A DNA stretch of 64,000 bases from an uncultured Collinsella sp. (GCA_900549085.1 URMO01000002.1:1-64000); one strand, 5' to 3'; shown: positions 52,205 to 63,565, counted from the stretch's first letter. Made by a program: numbers and translations. Notes: generated by a model from the letters alone, not told the origin.

Positions 52205-52660
52205 ATCGAGCTCCTCCCTCACGATTAACTTGAACATTTGTCCATTATCATCTAATGCAGCGAACTAAAGTCAAACATATCGGTTAACGGAGGGAAGAGA
52301 GAGATGTAGGGACAAACGGAGACAGCGCGGCGTTGCTCTGGCCGTGCTGACGAAACATCTCAATCTGTAACAGATACGGCCCCAAACACCCCCCATATGT
52401 TACAGATTGAGATTTTCGGTCGTGCCTCCAGCCTTTGTCTCAATCTGTAACAGATAGACCGATTTTTGGCCATCAGATGTTACAGATCGAGATATTCCCA
52501 ACCCCGTCGTCAAACGTCTAAATCTGTAACAAGTAGACAGGTTTTCGGCCTCTAGATGTTACAGATTGAGATCTTTTAGCGGCAGCCAACCTTCCGTCTT
52601 GATCTGTAACAGTTACGAGGCCAAACGGTCCCCTGTTGTTACAGATTGAGACGGTGCGCC
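52205..52660. other. Intergenic region with array C
   Basis: No gene seen. It contains the promoter side of the amidohydrolase gene and 57-bp hairpin array C (52357-52652), which ends 9 bp before the stop codon of the nuclease-like gene. Confidence 0.75.
52357..52652. repeat. 57-bp hairpin array C (four units)
   Basis: Units at 52357-52413, 52437-52493, 52516-52572 and 52596-52652, each 57 bp, with starts 80, 79 and 80 bp apart. Its first two spacers resemble the matching spacers of array D (TTTCGG...CC-ACCTTT-like and ATTCCC...AAAC-like), so C and D look like duplicates flanking one gene. Confidence 0.92.
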
Positions 52661-53731
52661 TCAGCGCCCATACCACTGCCGCCTCCATTGCCCAGCCAAA
52701 TCGGCCCGTCGCGGAATACCTGCTAGCCTCATCTTTTCAACCAGCTTCCCCGGATTCTTGAGCTCATCAAACGTAAACCGAAGCACCTTGTGCCCGAGCA
52801 TTGTCAGATGAGACTCTCGCTGACGCTCTGCCACGAACGGGTCGACCGACTCCCGACCTTCGCCGTTCTGCAAGGTATACTTCCCCTTTCCGTCGAGCTC
52901 GCCAATCACGCACGTCCCGTCCTCGAGCCTCCAGAAATAATCGACCCGAAACACCTGGCTCGAATCGAGCGGATCGCGAAACTCCACCTGCAACTCCGGA
53001 ACCGGAAAGCCGTATGCAATAAAGAATGCTCGGAACCGAGACTCGCCACCGTTTTCGGACAGGCCGTCCGCATGCGCCGCAATCACCTGAGCTCTGCGAT
53101 ACCCTCGTCTGCCCTCGCAATCGGCCTGAAGCCGATTGCAGAGGTCGTCGCGCGACATGCCCTTCGCCCGCAGCGCAGAATCGGCGATCGCCAGACCATA
53201 CGAAAACGGCGCACGCAGCAGACAATCCTCCACCGTGCGCCAAAACGGCGTCACCCGCACGCCGCCGACGCGCTCAAGCGCACCCGCCGCCTGCGGACGC
53301 AAAAGCCGGCATCCTGCACTCAGCGGCACCGAGCAACCTGTCTTAACAAGAAATCGCGGCCCAAGCAGATCATTCGGCACCTCCAGACCCCACAAAAGTG
53401 CCGCGTCATAACCCCAAAACGCCCAATCGGGGTGAAACTCGGCAAGCCCCTTGATGGTCAACCGCGCCCGCTCCGGCGGCGTCAATGCATCCCATTCATG
53501 CTGAAAACAGAATAGGTGCGATTCGGGCTCCGCAATATCGTCTGTACCCACATGGCGCCGCAGCCACATGAGCTCGGCATTGTCGTGCGTCACAAGCAGC
53601 ACGCCTTGTTCAGCCGCCTCCGTGAGTCTGGCAAGCATCCTATTCCGCGCCAAGGTGTTACGTGTTGCATGCTTGTGTTTGAGAACGGTATTAGACACTT
53701 CCATCACCACCACATCGGAGAAATGGGCCAT
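52661..53731 (-). CDS. DUF559/VSR-like endonuclease-fold protein between repeat arrays
   Basis: 356 residues from the ATG at 53731 (the frame stays open to a TTG at 53755; neither start has a good ribosome site). The N-terminal 200 residues resemble AbiEi-like or transcription-regulator-type proteins of this group: helices, then GLEVPNDLLGPRFLVKTG and VGGVRVTPFWRTVEDCLL. The C-terminal 120 residues look like a PD-(D/E)XK fold of the DUF559/VSR type: FRVDYFWRLEDGTCVIGELDGKGKY gives D, E and K candidates, followed by ERQRESHLTMLGHKVLRFTFDEL. The gene lies exactly between hairpin arrays C and D, 9 bp from one and 26 bp from the other. A role in making or using the repeats is speculation. Confidence 0.75.
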   Translation of the reverse strand: MAHFSDVVVMEVSNTVLKHKHATRNTLARNRMLARLTEAAEQGVLLVTHDNAELMWLRRHVGTDDIAEPESHLFCFQHEWDALTPPERARLTIKGLAEFHPDWAFWGYDAALLWGLEVPNDLLGPRFLVKTGCSVPLSAGCRLLRPQAAGALERVGGVRVTPFWRTVEDCLLRAPFSYGLAIADSALRAKGMSRDDLCNRLQADCEGRRGYRRAQVIAAHADGLSENGGESRFRAFFIAYGFPVPELQVEFRDPLDSSQVFRVDYFWRLEDGTCVIGELDGKGKYTLQNGEGRESVDPFVAERQRESHLTMLGHKVLRFTFDELKNPGKLVEKMRLAGIPRRADLAGQWRRQWYGR

Positions 53732-54097
53732 CGCCGCTGTTGCCGCCGCTGACAAATGTCTTGATCTGCAACAGGAAGACAGTCTTTGAGCCTCTAGATG
53801 TTACAGATCAAGATCTTTCGGCACCGCGTCCAACCTTTGTCTCGATCTGTAACAGGTAGGTCGAATTTTGGCCTGGAGATGTTACAGATTGAGACATTCC
53901 CCCAGCCAGGTTCCAAACGTCTCGATCTATAACAGTTAAGCGTTCTCCAGGCCCCCAAACGTTACAGATTTAGACAAACCAGCAGAGCCCAATCATTCGT
54001 CTCGATCTGTAACAGTTAGACCGTGTTTTGACCGCCAGATGTTACAGATCAAGACAAACCGGCGGAGAACGACGCGGCGGCGCCAGTCCAACGAGCC
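53732..54097. other. Intergenic region with array D
   Basis: No gene seen. 57-bp hairpin array D (53758-54055) fills it between the nuclease-like gene and the 54098-54805 gene. Confidence 0.75.
53758..54055. repeat. 57-bp hairpin array D (four units)
   Basis: Units at 53758-53814, 53839-53895, 53919-53975 and 53999-54055, each 57 bp, with starts 81, 80 and 80 bp apart. Single-base arm variants occur (CTGCAACA in the first, CTATAACA in the third). Confidence 0.92.
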
Positions 54098-54805
54098 CTA
54101 CTCCCATTCCTGTTCGTAGATGTTGAGCGACTTCACATACCGTCCCTGGGCACCCATGATGTCGCGGACCAGCCTCAGAAAGAAGCTGATACACGAGGTG
54201 TCGAAACCATCTTCCAGATCTTCCGGATGAACGGCGCCAGGCCCGTCGACCGCCGTATCGCTCAGGCGCGCAATGTCGTAGAGGTAGAGCTGTCCCGCCG
54301 TCAGCCAAACATCGTCAACGCACGCGATGCGCACCGCAATCGCACCATCGCGCCAGTGCTCTTTTTGCACGATATGTGGGTCGTAGACATCAAAACGTCG
54401 GTCGGTGCGCGTGTCGCGCAGCGCGACCATACCAGTCACAGGATCCTTGTCCAAAATGCCAAAGCGCGAGAAATACTGCGTGTCGCGCACCTGTTCGAGC
54501 CGTCTGAGCGAAGCAGGCGAAAGCGACGTCGGCGGCTCGTCCACATACAGCTCAAGCAGCGTCTTGCCGTGGCAATAGGAGCGCTCAAACAGCAGCCAAT
54601 CGGTAAATGCCATGTTATAGGCCATGATTTCGCTTTGCGAAGGCTCCTCGCAATAGCTGAGCCATGGATCGACTATCACTTCGAACTGTGTGCGCGCCGA
54701 CTCCAAAAACTGGAACTTGCGCAGCATCCAAAACTGGGCCATGTCGGCAATATCGTTACCGACGGCCTCGGTCAGACGTCCCCGGTCCAAAACATAATCA
54801 GCCAT
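54098..54805 (-). CDS. Unknown conserved-looking soluble protein
   Basis: 235 residues, not recognised. It is rich in aromatic and acidic residues (FEVIVDPWLSYCEEPSQSEIMAYNMAFTDWLLFERSY; YDPHIVQKEHWRDGAIAVRIACVDDVWLTAGQLYLY). The middle reads as a beta-rich domain, and there is no membrane segment or metal motif. The start at 54805 has GAGGAGGATGTC upstream, an excellent ribosome site, so the gene is real. It follows repeat array D on one side and a repeat-free stretch on the other. Confidence 0.75.
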   Translation of the reverse strand: MADYVLDRGRLTEAVGNDIADMAQFWMLRKFQFLESARTQFEVIVDPWLSYCEEPSQSEIMAYNMAFTDWLLFERSYCHGKTLLELYVDEPPTSLSPASLRRLEQVRDTQYFSRFGILDKDPVTGMVALRDTRTDRRFDVYDPHIVQKEHWRDGAIAVRIACVDDVWLTAGQLYLYDIARLSDTAVDGPGAVHPEDLEDGFDTSCISFFLRLVRDIMGAQGRYVKSLNIYEQEWE

Positions 54806-55148
54806 GACATCCTCCTCAAACTGATGAACCTCAATTTGAGCTTACGAGGAGGGCAGGTGGTCGCCGCCAGCGCGGGCGAAATGGGCATAAGGCTGCAAAC
54901 CAGATGCTGACCGAATACTTGACGGAACGCTTGACCGATACGTTATACCGAAGCAAAACCCCAGTTAAACATAGGCAAATAAACAGAGATTTTGAGCTTG
55001 TCAGCCGCAGCCATCACGAAAACAGCAAGGCACCGCGAGCCCGCACGTCAGCAAATGAGCAGTCAGACGTTAAGGGGTGTCCCCAACGACTAGACAAAAA
55101 AGCGCGTCCCCAATGACTAGTCGTTGGGGACGCTCTTGAATGACTACC
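54806..55148. other. Intergenic region between gltD and the unknown gene
   Basis: No gene seen. It holds the promoter side of the 54805 gene and, at 55095-55133, the gltD terminator. The terminator stem repeats part of GTCCCCAACGACTAG (55079-55093). Confidence 0.65.
55095..55133 (-). terminator. Terminator of the gltBD operon
   Basis: A nearly perfect 30-bp palindrome (55104-55133, GCGTCCCCAA...TTGGGGACGC, one mispair), followed on the minus strand by GCTTTTTTG. It lies 16 bp past the gltD stop. The GTCCCCAACGACTAG arm occurs once more just beyond, so it is also a small repeat. Confidence 0.85.
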
Positions 55149-56630
<1,482 letters not shown>

Positions 56631-56635
56631 GGCAC

Positions 56636-59600
56636 TTACGCCTCCTTCTTGGTCGAAGCAACAGAGCTGGCAGCCACGGGCGCAGCGCCCGCGGCACCGC
56701 CCGCGACATCGAAGCGAGCGACATCCGCGGCGCTCGCGCGACCGGTCACAATGTCAAACGCCAGCTCCTCTGCCTGTGCATGCGTCTTGCCCACGGCCTC
56801 GGCCGCAGCGACAATCGCCAGCACGCGCTCGTACTCGGTCGGAATGACCTTCACAAAGTGCTTGCTCATCGTCTCAAAGCTGTAGAGCAGCTTAATACCG
56901 CGCGGGCTCTGCGTCGCGTCCACGTGCTCCTGGATGAGCGCACGAATCTGCGCCAGCTCGCCGGCCGTCGGGGCCTTGAGCTCAACGCTCTCGTGGTTCA
57001 CACGGGCATCGAGCGTGCCGTACTGGTCAAAGACATAGGCCACGCCACCCGTCATGCCGGCGGCGAAGTTCTGCCCGACCTCGCCCAGGATGAGCGCCAG
57101 ACCGCCCGTCATGTACTCGCAGCCATGGTTGCCGCAGCCCTCGACCACCACGGTGGCGCCGGAGTTGCGCACGCCAAAGCGTTGGCCGGCCAGGCCGTTA
57201 ATAAAGCCGCGGCCGCTCGTGGCGCCAAAGAATGCAACGTTGCCCACGATGATGTTCTCGTCGAACTTGTAGGTCGCATGCGGGTTGGGGCGCACCGACA
57301 CCTCGCCGCCCGAAAGGCCCTTGCCAAAGTAGTCGTTGGCGTCGCCGCACACGTTGAGCGTAATGCCGCGCGGCAGGAAGGCACCAAAGCTCTGACCGGC
57401 CGAACCATCGCAATCGATGGTGATGGAGCCGGCGGGCAGACCCTCGGGATGTGCCTTGGTCACCGCGTTGCCCAGGATGGTGCCCACGCAGCGGTTGACG
57501 TTGGCGATATCGGCGCGGAAGCGAATCGGACGCAGGTGCGCACGGGCATCGGCCGTATAGGGCACAAACAACGTGGAGTCGAGCGTCTTGTCGAGCTCGC
57601 TGTCCGCGGCCATCTGCGGCAGGAAGTGGCGACCGTCGGCACCCGGGATATGAGCGCCGAACTCGCAGGTCGCGCTCGCCAGCACGGGCGACAGATCGAG
57701 CAGGTTGGCCTTGCGGTTGCCCGGGACCTCGAGCTGGCGCAAGCACTCGGGATGGCCGACCATCTCGTCGACGGTGCGGAAGCCCAGGCTCGCCATGACC
57801 TCGCGCAGCTGCTCGGCAACAAAGAGCATAAAGTGCTCAACGTGCTCGGGCTTGCCGCGGAAGCCGCGACGCAGGCGGCAGTTTTGCGTGGCGATGCCGG
57901 CCGGGCAGGTATCCTGCTGGCAGTCGCGCTGCATGAGGCAGCCCATGGAGATGAGCGGCATGGTCGCGAAGCCAAACTCCTCGGCGCCCAGCAGACAGGC
58001 GACGGCAACATCGGTGCCGTCCATGAGCTTGCCGTCGGCCTCGAGCACCACGCGCGAGCGCAGGCCATTTTGAAGCAGCGTCTGCTGGGCCTCGGCAAGG
58101 CCGAGCTCCAGCGGCAGGCCCGCATGCCAGATGGAATCGCGCGCCGCGGCACCCGAGCCGCCGTTATGGCCGCTAATCAAGATCTTGTCTGCAGCACCCT
58201 TGGCCACACCGGTGGCGATGGTGCCGACGCCGGCCTCGCTGACCAGCTTGACCGACACGCGTGCGCCGGGGTTGGCGTTCTTAAGGTCAAAGATCAGCTC
58301 CGCCAGGTCCTCGATGGAGTAGATGTCATGGTGCGGCGGAGGCGAGATCAGGCCGATGCCGGGCGTGGACTGACGGACCTCGGCGATCCAGGGGTAGACC
58401 TTCTTGCCGGGCAGGTGGCCGCCCTCGCCGGGCTTGGCGCCCTGGGCCATCTTGATCTGAATCTCGAAGGCGCTGCACAGGTAGCGGCTCGTCACGCCAA
58501 AGCGCGCGCTTGCCACCTGCTTGATGGCGGAGTTCTTGGAGTCACCGTTAGCCAGCGGGGTCTCGCGGCGCGGATCCTCGCCGCCCTCGCCGGAGTTGGA
58601 ACGGCCGTGCAGGCGGTTCATGGCGATGGCCATGCACTCGTGCGCCTCTTTGCTGATGGAACCGTACGACATGGCGCCGGTGTTAAAGCGGCGAACGATG
58701 TTGAGCGCGGGCTCCACCTCGTCGAGCGAAACCGGCGTGCGGTCGCTGGCATCAAAGTCCAGCAGGTCGCGCAGGCGCACGGCGCGGCCGGTGCGATGCA
58801 GGCGGGTGCTGTACTCCTTAAAGGTGTCGTAGCTGTCCTCACGGCAAGCGGTCTGCAGCAGGTAGACGGTCTGGGGGTCAATCAGGTGATCCTCGCCACC
58901 GAGCGGACGCCACTTGGTCAGACCCAGCGTAGGCAGCTGATCGGGAGCCGGGCTCTTAAGGATGGCGAGCGCGGCATCGTAGCGCTCGTTTTGCTCGCAT
59001 TCGACGTCCTCGACACCCATACCGCCCACACGGCTCACCGTGCCGGCGAAGTACGCGTTGACGAACTCCGACGTAAAGCCCACGGCCTCGAAGATCTGCG
59101 CCGAATGGTAGCTCTGCACCGTGGAGATGCCCATCTTGGACATGATGGAGACGATGCCGGCGGTCGCAGCCTTGTTGTAGTTGGCGATGCCCTGCTCGGC
59201 CGTCACGTCTAGGTCGCCGCGTGCCGCCAGATCACGGATGCACGCATGCGCGTTGTACGGATAGACGCCGCTCGCGGAGTAGCCCACCAGCGCCGCAAAG
59301 TCGTGCGGGGACACGGCGTCACCACACTCCACCACGATGTCGGCAAAGGTACGCACGCCGGCGCGGATCAGGTGGTTGTGCACGCAGCCCACGGCGAGCA
59401 GCGACGGCACGGGTACCTCGCCCGCAGCGGCACGATCGCTCAACACCACGATGTTCACGCCGTCGCGGACCGCAGCCTCAACGTCCTCGGCAAGCTGCTT
59501 GAGCGCAGCCTGCAGTGCGCCCTCGCCGGCATCGCGGCGGTACACGGCACGGAAGCGACGGGTCTTAAAGCCCACGCGGTCGATGGCGCAGATACGCTCG

Positions 59601-61333
59601 AACTCCTCCTCGCTCAGCAGCGGACGCTCCAGGCGCACCAGCTGGCAGGCCGTGCGGGAGTCCTCGAGCAGGTTGCCGTGGTTGCCCAGGTAGAGCGTGG
59701 TCGAGGTGACCATGTGCTCGCGCAGGGCATCGATCGGCGGATTCGTGACCTGGGCGAACAGCTGATAGAAGTAATCGAAGAACGAACGCGTCTTCTTGGA
59801 CAGGCAGGCCAGCGGCGCGTCGATGCCCATCGAGGCGAGCGGTGCCTTGCCCTGCTGGGCCATGGGACGCACGACCTCGTCAACATCATCCCAGTGATAC
59901 CCGAGCTTGGCCATACGCACGGCGGCGGGCACCTCGGCGTCCTCGGCGGACGTTGCCGCAACGGGCTCATCAAGCGCGTCAACGGTCAGCGTCTCCTCGG
60001 CAATCCAGTCGCGGTAGGGCTTTTCCTTGGCATAGCGGGCGCGCAGCTCATCGTTGTAGATCACGCGGCCGCGGGCAAAGTCGACCTCGAGCATCTGGCC
60101 CGGCCCCAGACAGCCGCTCGTCAGGATGTTCTCGGGGCTCACCTCGATGGTGCCCACCTCGCTTGCCAGCATAAAGCGACCGTCGCGCGTCACATAGTAG
60201 CGGGCGGGGCGCAGACCGTTGCGGTCGAGGGCGGCACCCAGCGTGCGGCCGTCGGTAAAGGCGATGGCGGCAGGGCCGTCCCACGGCTCCATGAGCATGG
60301 ACTGGTATGCGTCGTAGGCGCGGCGCTCCTCACTCAGGCTGTCGTTGTGGTCCCACGGCTCGGGCAGCAGCATGGACGCGGCACGCGTGAGCGGGCGACC
60401 GTTCATGACCAAAAACTCGAGCACATTGTCCAGAATCGCGGAATCGGAGCCCTCGCGGTTGATGATGGGCATCACGCGCTCAAGATCGTGCTGCAGCACG
60501 GGGCTATACAGATTGGGCTCGCGGGCGCGAATCCAGTTGACGTTGCCCTTGAGGGTGTTGATCTCGCCGTTGTGGATGATAAAGCGGTTGGGGTGCGCGC
60601 GCTCCCAGCTGGGCGTGGTGTTGGTGGAGTAGCGCGAGTGGACGAGCGCCACGGCCGTCTTGACGGCGGCGTCGTTGAGATCGATGAAGAAGCGGCGCAT
60701 CTGCGTGGCAACCAGCATGCCCTTGTACACGATGGTGCGCGAGCTCATGGAGCACACGTAGAAGATCTTGTCGCGCAGGGCAAACTCGGCGTCGGCCTTC
60801 TTCTCGATGGTGCGGCGGCACACGTACAGGCGACGCTCAAAGGCATCGCCGGCGGGCGTGTCGTCCGGACGGCCCAGGAAGGCCTGCAGGATAGTAGGCA
60901 TGCAGGCGCGGGCCGTCGCGCCCAGGTCGTGCGGATCGACCGGCACCTCACGCCAAAAGAGCAGTGGCACGCCGGCCTCGGCGCAACCCTCCTCAAACAC
61001 GCGACGGGCATCCTCTACGCCCTTGTCGTCCTGCGGGAAGAACAGCATGGCCACGCCATAGTCGCCCTCTGCCGGCAGAATCTGGCCGCACTTTTGAGCC
61101 TCTTTACGGAAAAAGTGATGCGGAACCTGGAACAAGATGCCAGCGCCGTCGCCGGTGTTCTTCTCGAGTCCCGTGCCGCCGCGGTGCTCCAAGTTGACCA
61201 GAATGGACAGCGCATCGTCCAGAATCTGGTGATGGCGCTCGCCGTTGATATCGGCAAGCGCGCCGATGCCACATGCATCGTGGTCGAATTCGGGGCGATA
61301 AAGGCCCTGCTGCTGAGCGGAATCTGCCTGCAT
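56636..61333 (-). CDS. gltB: Glutamate synthase large subunit
   Basis: 1,565 residues, full length for the family. C21 (DHDACGIG) becomes the N-terminal catalytic cysteine of the glutaminase domain after removal of 20 residues. The central and FMN-binding synthase domains follow (VKLVSEAGVGTIATGVAKGAADKILISGHNGG). The 3Fe-4S cysteines lie in the stretch CLMQRDCQQDTCPAGI near 1125. A beta-helix domain ends the protein (GGVAYVFDQYGT). It forms the ammonia tunnel enzyme with GltD. The start at 61333 has GGGGAGG upstream. The region upstream holds the palindrome AGTCAATTGACT (61359-61370), a possible operator. Confidence 0.96.
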   Translation of the reverse strand: MQADSAQQQGLYRPEFDHDACGIGALADINGERHHQILDDALSILVNLEHRGGTGLEKNTGDGAGILFQVPHHFFRKEAQKCGQILPAEGDYGVAMLFFPQDDKGVEDARRVFEEGCAEAGVPLLFWREVPVDPHDLGATARACMPTILQAFLGRPDDTPAGDAFERRLYVCRRTIEKKADAEFALRDKIFYVCSMSSRTIVYKGMLVATQMRRFFIDLNDAAVKTAVALVHSRYSTNTTPSWERAHPNRFIIHNGEINTLKGNVNWIRAREPNLYSPVLQHDLERVMPIINREGSDSAILDNVLEFLVMNGRPLTRAASMLLPEPWDHNDSLSEERRAYDAYQSMLMEPWDGPAAIAFTDGRTLGAALDRNGLRPARYYVTRDGRFMLASEVGTIEVSPENILTSGCLGPGQMLEVDFARGRVIYNDELRARYAKEKPYRDWIAEETLTVDALDEPVAATSAEDAEVPAAVRMAKLGYHWDDVDEVVRPMAQQGKAPLASMGIDAPLACLSKKTRSFFDYFYQLFAQVTNPPIDALREHMVTSTTLYLGNHGNLLEDSRTACQLVRLERPLLSEEEFERICAIDRVGFKTRRFRAVYRRDAGEGALQAALKQLAEDVEAAVRDGVNIVVLSDRAAAGEVPVPSLLAVGCVHNHLIRAGVRTFADIVVECGDAVSPHDFAALVGYSASGVYPYNAHACIRDLAARGDLDVTAEQGIANYNKAATAGIVSIMSKMGISTVQSYHSAQIFEAVGFTSEFVNAYFAGTVSRVGGMGVEDVECEQNERYDAALAILKSPAPDQLPTLGLTKWRPLGGEDHLIDPQTVYLLQTACREDSYDTFKEYSTRLHRTGRAVRLRDLLDFDASDRTPVSLDEVEPALNIVRRFNTGAMSYGSISKEAHECMAIAMNRLHGRSNSGEGGEDPRRETPLANGDSKNSAIKQVASARFGVTSRYLCSAFEIQIKMAQGAKPGEGGHLPGKKVYPWIAEVRQSTPGIGLISPPPHHDIYSIEDLAELIFDLKNANPGARVSVKLVSEAGVGTIATGVAKGAADKILISGHNGGSGAAARDSIWHAGLPLELGLAEAQQTLLQNGLRSRVVLEADGKLMDGTDVAVACLLGAEEFGFATMPLISMGCLMQRDCQQDTCPAGIATQNCRLRRGFRGKPEHVEHFMLFVAEQLREVMASLGFRTVDEMVGHPECLRQLEVPGNRKANLLDLSPVLASATCEFGAHIPGADGRHFLPQMAADSELDKTLDSTLFVPYTADARAHLRPIRFRADIANVNRCVGTILGNAVTKAHPEGLPAGSITIDCDGSAGQSFGAFLPRGITLNVCGDANDYFGKGLSGGEVSVRPNPHATYKFDENIIVGNVAFFGATSGRGFINGLAGQRFGVRNSGATVVVEGCGNHGCEYMTGGLALILGEVGQNFAAGMTGGVAYVFDQYGTLDARVNHESVELKAPTAGELAQIRALIQEHVDATQSPRGIKLLYSFETMSKHFVKVIPTEYERVLAIVAAAEAVGKTHAQAEELAFDIVTGRASAADVARFDVAGGAAGAAPVAASSVASTKKEA

Positions 61334-61855
61334 CGCGATCCTCCCCTAGGTGTTAGACAGTCAATTGACTAGGCATACTAGGTGCATCGCCGGTCCGTTG
61401 TGTTTCCCGCCCGTTTCGAAACAATCGCGTAACGCGCGCCCTACGAGTGGACACCGCCGACCTCAAGGGCGGCAACAAGGACCCCAAATTCGACCTGTAA
61501 GCTCACCGCTTCAAACATCTCAATCTGTAACAGGAAGACCCAATTTCGACGACTAGCTGTTACAGATTGAGATGTTTTTGAGAGACGGCTCCGAATGTCT
61601 CAATCTGTAACACGAAGGGCCGGTTTTGGCGGTCAGCTGTTACAGATCGAGATTTTCCATAGGACCATTTCTTCCTGTCTCGATCTGTAACACCTAGACC
61701 CAATTTCCATCCCCAGTTGTTACAGACCAAGACATTTCGGCAGTCCCCTTTCACTATCCTGTCCAAATACAGCAATTTTGTTAGTCATGGTTAACTTTTG
61801 AGCCTAAAACGGGTATCATTTGCGGCGTCAAGCAAACGGCACACAGGAGCGCACC
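61334..61855. other. Divergent intergenic region of gltB and the NRAMP gene, with array E
   Basis: No gene seen. It contains the gltB leader with the palindromes AGTCAATTGACT (61359-61370) and GTTTCGAAAC (61413-61422), hairpin array E (61517-61733), and the NRAMP promoter region with TATCAT at 61814-61819. Confidence 0.65.
61517..61733. repeat. 57-bp hairpin array E (three units)
   Basis: Units at 61517-61573, 61597-61653 and 61677-61733, each 57 bp, with starts 80 and 80 bp apart. Confidence 0.92.
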
Positions 61856-63112
61856 ATGCTCAACCATCTCAAACATCACTTTGGCTCCCCGCGCACCGGT
61901 GGCCACGGCGGACTCGACATCGCACGGCATATCGGCCCCGGACTGCTCGTGACCGTCGGCTTTATCGACCCGGGCAACTGGGCCTCCAATATGGCCGCGG
62001 GCTCGCAGTTTGGCTACGCGCTGCTGTGGATCGTCACGCTGTCCACGATCATGCTCATCGTGCTGCAGCACAACGCGGCGCACTTGGGCATCGCCACGGG
62101 CATGTGTCTCGCCGAGGCCACGACGCGCCACCTGCCCCGCCTCGTCGGGCGTGCGATACTCGGCAGCGCGTATCTAGCCACGGTCGCCACCGCCATGGCC
62201 GAAGTCCTGGGCGGTGCGATCGCGCTTCAAATGCTCTTTGGCCTGCCCGTACGCGCCGGCTGCGTCATCGTGGCGGCGGCATCGATTGCCATGCTCATGA
62301 CAAGCTCCTACAAACGCGCCGAGCGATGGATCATCGCCTTCGTGGGCGTGGTGGGACTTTCGTTTTTAGCCGAGCTTGCACTAGTCAAGGTCGACTGGCC
62401 GCAAGCCGCCACAAGCTGGATCACACCCAGTATGCCCACCGGCTCGGCCGCGATTATCGTAAGTGTCCTAGGCGCGGTCGTTATGCCCCACAACCTCTTC
62501 CTGCACTCCGAGGTCATCCAATCCATGCACTTCGAAGGCCAAGGCGAGCAGGTTATCGAAGAACGTCTGCGCTACGAGCTCTTCGACACGCTCTTTTCGA
62601 TGGGCGTGGGCTGGGCAATCAACTCGGCCATGGTCATCCTGGCCGCAACGACCTTCTTTGCGCACGGCATTGTCGTTGACGACCTCGCCGTCGCAGCGGC
62701 TACACTCTCCCCCATTCTGGGCCCGGCAAGCTCGACCATCTTTGCGGTGGCACTGCTGTTTGCGGGACTATCGAGTAGTGTGACGGCGGGCATGGCGGCG
62801 GGAACCATCATCGCGGGCATGTTCGACGAGGAATACGACATCCACGACCGACATTCCTCGATCGGGGTGGCGGCCTGCTTCGTCGGCGCAGTGGCGGCGT
62901 GCTTGGTCGTCCCGAATCCTTTTGAGGGTCTCATTTGGAGTCAGGCGCTGCTGTCGCTTCAGCTGCCAATTACGGTCTTTGCGCTCATACGACTCACCAG
63001 CTCACGCCGCGTCATGGGCAAATACGCCAACTCGCGCCCGCTCAACGCGCTGCTCGTAGGGATCGGCACCATCGTGACGATTCTCGATGTCGTGTTGTTG
63101 ACAGGAATGTAA
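61856..63112 (+). CDS. NRAMP family divalent metal transporter (manganese type)
   Basis: 418 residues with eleven or so membrane segments. Signature metal-binding motifs are present: DPGNWASNMAAG in helix 1 (Asp, Asn) and MPHNLFLHSEVIQ in helix 6 (Met-Pro-His). Members import Mn2+ or Fe2+ with protons. I start at the ATG at 61856 with CAGGAGC upstream. Hairpin arrays flank the gene on both sides (E and F). Manganese is the likely substrate but the protein is not a close copy of E. coli MntH, so I give no symbol. Confidence 0.92.
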   Translation: MLNHLKHHFGSPRTGGHGGLDIARHIGPGLLVTVGFIDPGNWASNMAAGSQFGYALLWIVTLSTIMLIVLQHNAAHLGIATGMCLAEATTRHLPRLVGRAILGSAYLATVATAMAEVLGGAIALQMLFGLPVRAGCVIVAAASIAMLMTSSYKRAERWIIAFVGVVGLSFLAELALVKVDWPQAATSWITPSMPTGSAAIIVSVLGAVVMPHNLFLHSEVIQSMHFEGQGEQVIEERLRYELFDTLFSMGVGWAINSAMVILAATTFFAHGIVVDDLAVAAATLSPILGPASSTIFAVALLFAGLSSSVTAGMAAGTIIAGMFDEEYDIHDRHSSIGVAACFVGAVAACLVVPNPFEGLIWSQALLSLQLPITVFALIRLTSSRRVMGKYANSRPLNALLVGIGTIVTILDVVLLTGM

Positions 63113-63139
63113 TGAGACGGGGCACCTACCCAGGCAAAC

Positions 63140-63276
63140 GTCTCGATCTGTAACATCTAGACATCAAAAGCGGGTCTAGATGTTACAGATCGAGATCATT
63201 CCGAGGGACAGCTCCGTTTGTCTCAATCTGTAACACGTAGGCCCCGTTTTCACTGCTAGATGTTACAGATTAAGAC
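63140..63276. repeat. 57-bp hairpin array F (two units)
   Basis: Units at 63140-63196 and 63220-63276, starts 80 bp apart. The first unit shows the longest pairing: the stem runs 22-23 bp inward, through TCTAGAC on the left and GTCTAGA on the right, leaving a loop of about ten bases. Confidence 0.92.
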
Positions 63277-63340
63277 AAACGGTCGGCTGGACTCACGACA
63301 GACAGGATCGGCTAACGGCAACCGTAATCCCTTGGGGACG

Positions 63341-63381
63341 GAGGAAAAGGGTCCCGGCCGGAATATCCGACCGGGACCCTT
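63341..63381 (-). terminator. Terminator of the rubredoxin-like gene
   Basis: AAGGGTCCCGG(C)CGG and its complement around AATAT (63347-63381), followed on the minus strand by TTTTCC. It lies about 40 bp past the rubredoxin stop. Confidence 0.85.
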
Positions 63382-63421
63382 GGACAGAGCTATGTGTTGC
63401 TGCAAGTCGTGTGTCTGCGAG

Positions 63422-63565
63422 TTACTCCTCGACGAGCTCAAACTGATCGGGACCGACGCCGCAAACCGGGCACACGTAGTCCTCGGGCAGCTCGGGCGTG
63501 TCGACCTCAACCTCGTAACCGCAAACGATGCACACGAACTTGTACGTCTTCTTCTCCTCAGCCAT
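63422..63565 (-). CDS. Rubredoxin-like iron protein
   Basis: 47 residues: starts MAEEKKTYKFVCIVCGYE and ends CPVCGVGPDQFELVEE. Two CxxCG knuckles (C12/C15 and C32/C35) form the Fe(Cys)4 site of rubredoxins or the rubredoxin domain of rubrerythrins. It likely carries single electrons, for example in oxygen detoxification with a flavoprotein; a flavin-reductase-type gene lies next to it on the same strand. The ATG at 63565 has AGAGGAGAAC upstream. An AT-rich promoter candidate lies 45-70 bp before it. Confidence 0.88.
   Translation of the reverse strand: MAEEKKTYKFVCIVCGYEVEVDTPELPEDYVCPVCGVGPDQFELVEE

Larger units (their letters stand above)
63113..63421. other. Convergent intergenic region with array F
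   Basis: No gene seen. It holds array F (63140-63276), part of the GGGGACGGAGGAAAA repeat (63331-63351) and the terminator of the rubredoxin-like gene (63341-63381). Confidence 0.7.
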
